The position numbers and the translations under genes are program-made. The notes under the pieces were generated by a model that searched no databases, was not told where the DNA came from, and was given only the letters and a program-made list of their open reading frames with translations. Positions 25,874 to 32,923 of a stretch of DNA of 32,923 nt are shown in pieces (the stretch's first letter is position 1; every line of letters begins with the position of its first letter). Source of the DNA: Thioploca sp. (GTDB lineage Bacteria > Pseudomonadota > Gammaproteobacteria > Beggiatoales > Beggiatoaceae); contig DAOUSL010000022.1 in assembly GCA_030627235.1 (NCBI GenBank), positions 1 through 32,923 of the forward strand, read 5' to 3'.

Positions 25874-27178
25874 ATGCAAGATACTATTGTAGCTATAGCC
25901 ACTCCAATCGGACGTGGTGGAATTGGAATTGTCAGAGTTTCTGGTTCTTTAGTCGCCAAAATAGCTAATATCATATTGAAGCAATTACCAAAACCACGTT
26001 ATGCCACCTATAGTAATTTCTGCGATAAAAACAGCAAATTAATTGACCAAGGAATCGCTCTTTACTTTCCAGCTCCTAACTCTTTCACTGGTGAAGATGT
26101 TTTAGAATTTCAAGGACATGGTGGTTCAGTAGTAATGGATTTATTGCTTAACACTATAGTTAGCTTAGGAGCTAGATTAGCCCGCCCAGGTGAATTTTCT
26201 GAACGTGCTTTTTTAAATGATAAATTAGATTTAGTTCAAGCTGAAGCTATAGCCGACTTAATTGATAGCAGTTCTGATCAAGCAGTTCGTTGTGCTTTAC
26301 GTTCTTTACAAGGAGAATTTTCTGCTCAAATTAATGAATTAGTTAAAAAACTTATTTGGTTACGCAGTTATGTTGAAGCTGGGATTGACTTTAGTGATGA
26401 AGAAATTGATCTGTTAGCTGATGGACAAATTGTTATAAAAATTGAAAAACTAGTTGAAAAACTTGATATTGTTTTAGCTAAAGCTCAACAAGGTTTTTTG
26501 TTAAAAGAAGGAATGCAAATTGTGTTGGTTGGCGAACCAAACGTTGGTAAATCTAGCTTACTTAATTGTTTAGCTGGTAGAGATACCGCTATTGTAACTC
26601 CATTACCAGGAACTACTCGGGATGTAATTAAAGAGCAAATTCAAATAGATGGAATGCCATTGCATATAACTGATACAGCTGGTTTACGAGAAACAGATGA
26701 TGTAATCGAGCAAGAAGGAATTCGGCGGACGAAGTTAGCAATAGAAGCAGCAGATTTAGTAGTATTATTATTGGATGACAACTCAAATCAGAATTATAGT
26801 CAAGCTTTGTTGGATAAATCACCTTTAATAATTCATAATAAGATTGACCTTAGTAATCACTCAGCTGGTATTCAGGATGGTATTTTATACCTATCAGCTA
26901 AAACTGGGGAAGGTATTGATATTTTAAAGAAATATCTAAAGGAAAAAATGGGTTTACAAAACAATACTGAAGGTAATTTTATGGCTCGTCGTCGTCATTT
27001 GGATGCTTTACAGAGAGCTAAATTATCATTGACTATCGCATTAAGTAATGTTGCTGCCTTTGAAATATTAGCTGAAGAACTTCGCCAAGCTCAACAAGCA
27101 TTGAATGAAATAACTGGTGAATTTACCAGCGATGATTTATTAGGAGAAATTTTTTCAACATTTTGTTTAGGCAAATAA
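25874..27178 (+). CDS. mnmE: tRNA modification GTPase MnmE
   Basis: The 434-residue protein has all three MnmE parts. The N-terminal tetrahydrofolate-binding domain starts [23 protein letters not shown] helical domain encloses the G domain, which has G1 GEPNVGKSS (220-228), the TTRD switch (247-250), G3 DTAG (267-270) and G4 NKID (322-325). The C-terminal FCLGK carries the catalytic Cys. With MnmG it adds the aminomethyl (or carboxymethylaminomethyl) group to U34 of certain tRNAs. It is some 20 residues shorter than the E. coli protein, with a short loop after G4. Its usual neighbours yidC, rnpA and rpmH are not here. No clear Shine-Dalgarno precedes the ATG. Confidence 0.95.
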   Translation: MQDTIVAIATPIGRGGIGIVRVSGSLVAKIANIILKQLPKPRYATYSNFCDKNSKLIDQGIALYFPAPNSFTGEDVLEFQGHGGSVVMDLLLNTIVSLGARLARPGEFSERAFLNDKLDLVQAEAIADLIDSSSDQAVRCALRSLQGEFSAQINELVKKLIWLRSYVEAGIDFSDEEIDLLADGQIVIKIEKLVEKLDIVLAKAQQGFLLKEGMQIVLVGEPNVGKSSLLNCLAGRDTAIVTPLPGTTRDVIKEQIQIDGMPLHITDTAGLRETDDVIEQEGIRRTKLAIEAADLVVLLLDDNSNQNYSQALLDKSPLIIHNKIDLSNHSAGIQDGILYLSAKTGEGIDILKKYLKEKMGLQNNTEGNFMARRRHLDALQRAKLSLTIALSNVAAFEILAEELRQAQQALNEITGEFTSDDLLGEIFSTFCLGK

Positions 27179-27219
27179 TTCATATATGTTCTATTTTTAG
27201 ATAAACTACAGTAATATAA

Positions 27220-27234
27220 GCAATTAAAAATTGC
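27220..27234. terminator. Small hairpin between convergent genes
   Basis: GCAATT and AATTGC pair around an AAA loop between the stop of mnmE and the stop of the convergent channel gene. The stem is short and AT-rich without a clear T-run, so a role as terminator is weakly supported. Confidence 0.25.
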
Positions 27235-27242
27235 CATAAAAG

Positions 27243-30200
27243 CTAATCACAATCGTTATCTAATCCAAAATAATCTCCAACTCCATCTAACATTTCTCTA
27301 TAAATTACATCTTTTTCGGAAGGAGTTGAGTTCAATTTGGATTGGGTTTTTAGCTTACGTTGAGTTAACACTTTACTAATTAATTTAGCTACTTCTGGTT
27401 GTTCACTAATTAACGGAACAATATCATCTTTGATTATTTCTAATAATATTGTCTCAGTCATGGTAAGAATGGTAGCAGTTCTTTTTTGGCCAGTGAATAA
27501 TGCCATCTCACCAAAGAAATTTCCAGCTCCTAAACGAGCAACATCAATAATTTTATCGTCTTCTAATTTTACTTGTACTACCACAACTCCTTCTACAATT
27601 ACAAATAAAGAGTTGCCAACATCACCTTGTTTAACTACAGTTTCTCCTTCGGAAAATCGATGTTGTCGCATTCGTTCACTAAGATAAGTTTTAATCTCTT
27701 CTGAAAATGGTAAAAATATATCCATCTCATGCAATAATGCCATTGGTTTACTAGCTTCATCTAAACTTCTAGATTTGATACCTTGAAAAGTTTGTACTTC
27801 TTGACGAACTACTGGTGGCACAATTCCAGCTCGATTTAAATGAATCCAAACCCGTTTAAATACAGCTTGGTTACAGGATACTTTCTTACCATAATCATTC
27901 ACATAAAAGAGTATAGTATATTCTGCTGCCCAATCAACAAATTTTTTAAAACGACAGGTAGGATGAGGTTCTTTTAACACATCATCAGTTGATAAAGTTG
28001 CATCCAATAATATTTTTTCTACTCGTTCTGGAGGATGAGCATAGTCGATTCTAATGTTAACTGAAGACTGGCAAAGTTCTTCTGTATAATTATAATTATG
28101 AATCACCGCTTCTGAAGCAACGCTATTGGGAACACTTAATACATAGCCTGCATCAGTTAATAATCTAGTAGTTCTCCAAGTAATATCAACCACTTTACCT
28201 TCATGAAAGACTTTGCCTAATTGAATTTTTATTCCATCATTAACTCTAAACGGTCGTTCTACGTTGATAACTATTCCAGAAAAAATGTTAGAAATATTAA
28301 TCTGAATTGCCAAACCAATAATCATAGCAATCACTCCAGAAGTTGCTAATAAGCTGGTAAGTGCCTGATCATAAACAAAAGCTACGATTCCAAAAAATGC
28401 TAACATGTAAACTATGAAAGCAATAAATACTCTGACTACGGTTGGAACTGGTTGACTCGTGCTATTTTCTAAAGGTCCCCAAACAAAATGTTTGATAATT
28501 AAATTGGTTAAAAATGCTGGAGTTAGCCACCATAATACATCAAATATTAAGATTATATAACGTAAATGACCATTTGTTCCAAATGCTAATAATTCTAATA
28601 AAATTATTTCACTAACTAATAATAATATAAGTGTACATGCAACTTGTAACAACCATATATATTTGAATAATTTGATAAATTTCTTTTCAGCTTGCAGTAA
28701 TATTAATAAGACAATAAAACTTATTGCGGCTAATTCAATTGAGGTATAAAAAGGTAAACGTCCTCGTAAGGTAAATTGACTATTTTTTATAGTTAAAGAA
28801 ATATTAAATTTAGAAAATTCAATCTGTTGGTCTGGCATATTTAAGTATTTTAAACTGCCAAGAGAGCTTTTATGAATATTATTTTGAAAAAATCGAATGT
28901 TTTTAATTTTCCATTCTGATGCCATTTCTAAAATCTGAGACTGTTGAATTTTATCTAATAAAGATTGATTGGTTATTCCCATGCCTAACACATCGGTAAC
29001 ATAAATTAAATTGTTACTAGTCAAATCTTTATGATGAAAACTCATTCCTAATTCATATTGTTGATAAGCATAATAATCAGTAAAAAACTGGCTTTTAAAT
29101 TTACCTTGTACATGATATAAATGATTAGTTTGATCTCCTAGTTTTTCAATAATTGGCTTTCCTAACTGAATGGAATCAACAGCATTTATAAATTCAATAT
29201 TTTGAGTCTTTAAATTGCCTTGAAATCGGAACCATAAATGAAAATCCATGGTATAAGTTAAATTATTAGTGTCAAGTTCACTTATTTCATTTAACTCAAT
29301 CCCAACATATACTACCTTGGTTTTATACATATATTTATTGCCAATCAAAGCAATTCGTTCTTTAGCAATTTCAGTCTCTAAATCAGGTAATTGATTGACA
29401 TATGGTACGTCTTGCAACTGAGTTGAAGCGGAAATAATATTGCCATTTCTAAATACTCCGATAGAAACAGGTTTCATTGAGTCGCCATTTTTATCAAAAT
29501 AATTAAACCCAGTAAGCCCTCTAAAACCTTTATTAATATCGTTCATACTAGCTAGATAATCCCGAATTTTTTGTCTATCTTCTCCTAGATTTTGACCAGT
29601 AATATTAGTTGCTTCAATCGCTCTTAATAAAGTTAAAGTAGAATCAGTAGCATAAGCTCCAGCCCAACCAGGCTCTTCTTGATAAGTAGTTTGGTATTGT
29701 TCTCGAAATTGTTGAGCTTTCTTATTGGCAGTATCAAAAATTAATGGAGTTGCCACATAGATATTATTGGTATAATAACCAGGACTAGTTTTTTCTATAG
29801 GAAATTGATTAAAACCATGGATAAAAGTTTTTTCTGAAAAGCTAGTTTCACTGATAATTCGATTAGTTATCCCAGCTTCTTTCATTAATTTTACTAATTT
29901 AATTCCCTCTACAGCTTGGACAGCAAGAAAGATTACTCCTGCATCTGATTTATTTTTTAAACAATTAATTATTTTAGCAAGAGCTTTATCTAAATTAGCA
30001 TCTGCACTATCAAATTTCCATCTATAATTAACTTTACCATCCATTTGAATCGTTGTTTCTGCAAATACATCAGCTAGATAAGCACCATAAGCTGCTTCCT
30101 CTTGAATAATTGTTACACTATCTTGTTTAAATACTTTTTTGACATAATTAGCGAGGAATTGACCAGATGATTTTGCATTAAAAATAGTTCTAAAATACCA

Positions 30201-30614
30201 ATCATTATTTAGAGTTACATTGACATTAGTAGAACCTGGACTAATAGCTGGGATTTTATATTGTTTGTAAATTTCTCCTCCACTGATAGAAGCAGAACTA
30301 TACCAATGACCAATTACTGCAATCGCTTTATTTTGTTCAATAATAGCTAGTGCTTGTTGTTTAGCTTGAGTTTTATCATTTTTATCATCGAAGCTATTTA
30401 ACAAAATTTGTCTGCCATTTACTCCTCCTTTGGCATTGACTTTATCCAATTGTAATTGAATTGCTTGAGTCATCAATTTACCAGCAGCGGCTCCATTGCC
30501 AGACATAGGCCCAATAAATGCTATGTATATAGGTTCTTGTTTTAAATAATAATTTACTCCTACCAGACTTAATGTAATTATGATTATAATAGAGATACTA
30601 ATTAGATATTTCAT
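27243..30614 (-). CDS. Composite channel: binding-protein domain, pLGIC-like domain, MscS pore, cNMP domain
   Basis: This 1123-residue protein has four modules. After a signal or anchor helix (4-20), residues 29-400 are a LivJ-type binding domain (IAFIGPMSGNGAAAGK, AVIGHWYSSAS, ISPGSTNVNVT). Residues 430-612 resemble the extracellular domain of pentameric ligand-gated channels: VYVGIELNEISELD, a charged strand DFHLWFRFQG, GKFKSQF, then YYAYQQYEL where the Pro-loop motif YPFDxQ would stand. RGRLPFY at 617-623 matches the pre-M1 junction. Helices follow from 622, and 753-783 (LLATSGVIAMIIGLAIQINI, SNIFSGIVI) is the MscS pore helix, with the MscS beta domain next (ERPFRVNDGIKI). Residues about 965-1080 are a cyclic-nucleotide-binding domain (FGEMALFTGQKRTATI). 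MscS proteins with such a domain are the bCNG class. Ligands are unknown. Confidence 0.85.
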   Translation of the reverse strand: MKYLISISIIIIITLSLVGVNYYLKQEPIYIAFIGPMSGNGAAAGKLMTQAIQLQLDKVNAKGGVNGRQILLNSFDDKNDKTQAKQQALAIIEQNKAIAVIGHWYSSASISGGEIYKQYKIPAISPGSTNVNVTLNNDWYFRTIFNAKSSGQFLANYVKKVFKQDSVTIIQEEAAYGAYLADVFAETTIQMDGKVNYRWKFDSADANLDKALAKIINCLKNKSDAGVIFLAVQAVEGIKLVKLMKEAGITNRIISETSFSEKTFIHGFNQFPIEKTSPGYYTNNIYVATPLIFDTANKKAQQFREQYQTTYQEEPGWAGAYATDSTLTLLRAIEATNITGQNLGEDRQKIRDYLASMNDINKGFRGLTGFNYFDKNGDSMKPVSIGVFRNGNIISASTQLQDVPYVNQLPDLETEIAKERIALIGNKYMYKTKVVYVGIELNEISELDTNNLTYTMDFHLWFRFQGNLKTQNIEFINAVDSIQLGKPIIEKLGDQTNHLYHVQGKFKSQFFTDYYAYQQYELGMSFHHKDLTSNNLIYVTDVLGMGITNQSLLDKIQQSQILEMASEWKIKNIRFFQNNIHKSSLGSLKYLNMPDQQIEFSKFNISLTIKNSQFTLRGRLPFYTSIELAAISFIVLLILLQAEKKFIKLFKYIWLLQVACTLILLLVSEIILLELLAFGTNGHLRYIILIFDVLWWLTPAFLTNLIIKHFVWGPLENSTSQPVPTVVRVFIAFIVYMLAFFGIVAFVYDQALTSLLATSGVIAMIIGLAIQINISNIFSGIVINVERPFRVNDGIKIQLGKVFHEGKVVDITWRTTRLLTDAGYVLSVPNSVASEAVIHNYNYTEELCQSSVNIRIDYAHPPERVEKILLDATLSTDDVLKEPHPTCRFKKFVDWAAEYTILFYVNDYGKKVSCNQAVFKRVWIHLNRAGIVPPVVRQEVQTFQGIKSRSLDEASKPMALLHEMDIFLPFSEEIKTYLSERMRQHRFSEGETVVKQGDVGNSLFVIVEGVVVVQVKLEDDKIIDVARLGAGNFFGEMALFTGQKRTATILTMTETILLEIIKDDIVPLISEQPEVAKLISKVLTQRKLKTQSKLNSTPSEKDVIYREMLDGVGDYFGLDNDCD

Positions 30615-30867
30615 GGTTGCTTATACGCTTATCTTAAAAGCAAATGGTCAATAGAATAAGTAGTTATTTTATCATGAATTAGTTATTTTTTTTGTTGATT
30701 ACGTTCTGCTAATTAGACCTACAATATATGGATTTGTGACTAGAATATTTATAGTGGGAAGTAAAATTATTAGGATTGTTTAAATAATGATCAAATATAT
30801 TACTGCTTGTTTTTCTCTTATATCTAACTTATATTATTAAAACACCAATCAATAATTAAAAAATGTT

Positions 30868-32835
30868 ATGAAACTGTTAATATTTATCTTACTAATAACC
30901 TCTACACATAGTATTATTGCGGAAAGTTTTACTATTGATACTAATAATCGTGAGGAAGTTCGGAATTTTTTTAATACTATATATCAAGCTTCAGAAAATA
31001 TACCAATAAGCTGGACTGGAAATATAGAACAATGTATTCCTGGAACTATATCGCAAGAATATCGTGATGCAATTGAATTGCGAATTAATTTTTTCCGGGC
31101 TATGGCTGGGATTCCAGCTGATATAAAGCTAACTGCTGAATTAAATCATAAAGCCCAACAAGCGGCTCTCATGATGGCTGCTAATAACCAAATTAATCAC
31201 TATCCTGATAAAACTTGGAGTTGTTATACGGATGACGGTGTGGAAGCAGCAAGATCATCAAATTTATCACTTGGGAGTATAGGTTCGCAAGCTGTTTTTG
31301 GCCAAATGGAAGATGCAGGTGATAATAATAAACCTGTTGGTCATCGTCGTTGGTTGCTTTATCCATTCACTACCAAAATGGGTACTGGAGATGTTAAAGG
31401 AGCTAAAGATTGGACTAGTATTGCTAATTCGATTTGGGTATTTGATGATGATAAACGTATCTCTCGTCCTATCACTAGGGATGAATTTGTAAGCTGGCCT
31501 CCAAGTGGATTCGTTCCTTATCAATTGACCTTTCCACGTTGGTCATTTTCCTATCCAGATGCTGATTTTAACAACGCTAAAGTAACTATGCAACAACAAG
31601 GACAGACAGTATCATTAAAAATTATTCACAAAGATAATAGTAGTTCGATTGGGGATAATACATTAGTTTGGGAACCAAATATTTCTGCTCAAACCACGGA
31701 TATTATATATTTTATTGCTATTAATAACGTAATGGTTAATGGTATTGCCAAGCAATTTAATTATACAACGACTATAATTGATCCATCTATATTTGGAGTA
31801 GATTCTATTTTGCCAGCTATTTCCGGTACTAGTCAACCTGTTGTTAATCAAGATAATATTTATGATTTTAATCCTGTCCATAATGCTACAGGCTATCAAT
31901 TATTGCAAGCCAAACGGAAAGTATTTACCCAACAAGAAGGAGCAGAAACTGGTATCAATAATTTAACGACTGATGTATCATCTGGTTATCAAATTATTAC
32001 TACTGATATCCAAGCAAATGGTTCAGCATCTTTCCATCTAGCTCATCCTAAACCATCAAAAGAGCAGATTTTAACTTTTAACCATACATTTTTATTGACA
32101 GATAGCAGTAAACTTAATTTCTCTAGCAGATTAGGATTAGCATCATCAGATCAAATAGCCAAAGTCCAAGTTTCAACTGATGACGGCCAAATTTGGCAAG
32201 ATATTTTTACTCAAGCAGGGACTGGTGATTCTGGAGAAAATGGTTTCAGTAATCAAACAATATCATTAGCTAAATTCGATAATAAATCAATTCAATTACG
32301 GTTCAACTATTTTCTTGAAACTGGAACTTACTATCCTCAAACAGATTCTGGGATAGGTTGGTATATTGATGATATTACTTTTACTAACGTGGAAGAATTA
32401 ACTAATCGTGCTATAACGGATATTCCATTAACAGATTCTTTTATATTTAATCCAGCAGAAATTGGTGATTATGCCTTGCAAATGCGAGCCAAAGTATATG
32501 AAAAATATCCTCTTGAATGGGGGAACACTAAATTAGTCACTGCCCAACTTGATAGTTCAGATGCAGTATCAATCCCATCAGTTCCAAATCTTACCCTTAC
32601 TAAAATCGGTAAAATAGTAACAGCTACTTGGGATATTATTGCTGAAACTACTGGTTATAATTTGTATTATGCTCCTTATCCAGATGTTAATTATATTAAA
32701 CATATTGATATGGAACAACAAATTAGTTTTTCTGTAGAACTTACAATAGGAACGGCTTTTTATGTAGGGATAACTGCTTATAATAAAGTTGGTGAGAGTG
32801 GTTATTCTAATATTGAATATTTTATTATTGATTAG
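30868..32835 (+). CDS. Secreted CAP/SCP-domain protein with jelly-roll-like and FN3-like domains
   Basis: The 655-residue protein has a signal peptide (about 1-19, IIAES). Residues about 65-195 look like a CAP/SCP domain: RINFFRAMAGIPADIKL, NHKAQQAALMMAANNQINHYP and GHRRWLLYP carry the expected helix and His/Glu-region pattern. Residues about 400-508 resemble the beta-jelly-roll module found after secreted metalloproteases and in MAM-like domains (KVQVSTDDGQIWQDIF, GIGWYIDDITF). Residues about 570-650 look like a fibronectin type III domain (NLTLTKIGKIVTATWD, AFYVGITAYNKVGESGYSN). The protein is likely secreted or surface-exposed and binding rather than enzymatic, but the role is unknown. It is divergent from the composite channel gene, with about 250 bases between. 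Confidence 0.75.
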   Translation: MKLLIFILLITSTHSIIAESFTIDTNNREEVRNFFNTIYQASENIPISWTGNIEQCIPGTISQEYRDAIELRINFFRAMAGIPADIKLTAELNHKAQQAALMMAANNQINHYPDKTWSCYTDDGVEAARSSNLSLGSIGSQAVFGQMEDAGDNNKPVGHRRWLLYPFTTKMGTGDVKGAKDWTSIANSIWVFDDDKRISRPITRDEFVSWPPSGFVPYQLTFPRWSFSYPDADFNNAKVTMQQQGQTVSLKIIHKDNSSSIGDNTLVWEPNISAQTTDIIYFIAINNVMVNGIAKQFNYTTTIIDPSIFGVDSILPAISGTSQPVVNQDNIYDFNPVHNATGYQLLQAKRKVFTQQEGAETGINNLTTDVSSGYQIITTDIQANGSASFHLAHPKPSKEQILTFNHTFLLTDSSKLNFSSRLGLASSDQIAKVQVSTDDGQIWQDIFTQAGTGDSGENGFSNQTISLAKFDNKSIQLRFNYFLETGTYYPQTDSGIGWYIDDITFTNVEELTNRAITDIPLTDSFIFNPAEIGDYALQMRAKVYEKYPLEWGNTKLVTAQLDSSDAVSIPSVPNLTLTKIGKIVTATWDIIAETTGYNLYYAPYPDVNYIKHIDMEQQISFSVELTIGTAFYVGITAYNKVGESGYSNIEYFIID

Positions 32836-32864
32836 ACATCTTACCTAAATAAGGTTAAATAAAT

Positions 32865-32895
32865 GTAGGATGCAATGAACGAAGTGAATTGCATC
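32865..32895 (+). repeat. REP-type element: GTAG plus hairpin
   Basis: GTAG (32865-32868) is followed by GATGCAAT and ATTGCATC (32869-32876 and 32888-32895), a perfect 8-bp stem around a loop containing GAACGAAGTGA. The loop is shared with the copy after amtB, while the stem sequence differs but remains paired. It follows the last gene's stop by 29 bases. The 28 bases to the window edge show nothing further. Confidence 0.7.
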
Positions 32896-32923
32896 AATCG
32901 TGTTAATATAACTCGAAAGATTC

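Noticed and set aside
31267-31524. An 85-codon minus-strand ORF within the CAP protein gene
   Set aside because: It is antisense to the conserved CAP domain and has no features of its own.

Overview
The window is AT-rich (roughly two thirds A+T by eye), densely coding DNA from a Gram-negative bacterium, most likely a gammaproteobacterium. FtsE/FtsX, HrpA, MnmE, GlnK/AmtB, a YajR-type MFS carrier and an E. coli-like phosphoribulokinase all look gammaproteobacterial. Phosphoribulokinase, two long receptor proteins built on LivJ-type periplasmic binding folds, and a low G+C content would suit a chemoautotrophic sulfur oxidiser of the Beggiatoa/Thiomargarita/Thiotrichales type. That placement is inference; no rRNA or RuBisCO gene is present to prove it.

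Layout. 1-607 holds no intact gene: a 107-bp element bounded by 13-bp inverted repeats and a decayed reading frame. 608-5114 is a same-strand envelope cluster: an SPFH/prohibitin-like membrane protein, an 885-aa lipoprotein joining a ligand-binding domain, ten thrombospondin type-3 repeats and an OmpA peptidoglycan-binding domain, a 55-aa two-helix membrane protein, and a 252-aa membrane protein. 5183-7607 (minus) carries phosphoribulokinase and a Tat-type exported amidohydrolase. 7809-10581 carries a LEA-type lipoprotein, a small OmpA-family protein and the ftsE-ftsX divisome pair. A minus-strand CHASE histidine kinase (10611-12641) is divergent from a YajR-like MFS transporter. 14200-17528 is an operon of DUF2157, DUF4401 and GDYXXLXY membrane proteins plus two unrecognised small genes.

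17529-19920 is the accessory stretch: a REP-like repeat, an AbiEi/AbiEii (type IV toxin-antitoxin, abortive infection) operon under a clear palindromic operator-promoter, and a decayed cytochrome P460-like gene. Housekeeping follows: hrpA, glnK-amtB and mnmE.

The most striking gene is at 27243-30614 (minus). It encodes 1123 residues in the order LivJ-type periplasmic binding domain, a domain resembling the extracellular ligand-binding domain of pentameric ligand-gated (Cys-loop/Pro-loop) channels including its pre-M1 junction, an MscS-type pore, and a cyclic-nucleotide-binding domain. It reads as a channel with a two-part periplasmic sensor and a cytoplasmic cNMP sensor. The last gene is a secreted CAP/SCP protein with a jelly-roll-like domain and a C-terminal fibronectin-III-like domain. 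REP-type hairpins (GTAG plus hairpin) occur after amtB, before abiEi and at the right end; their stems covary around a conserved loop.
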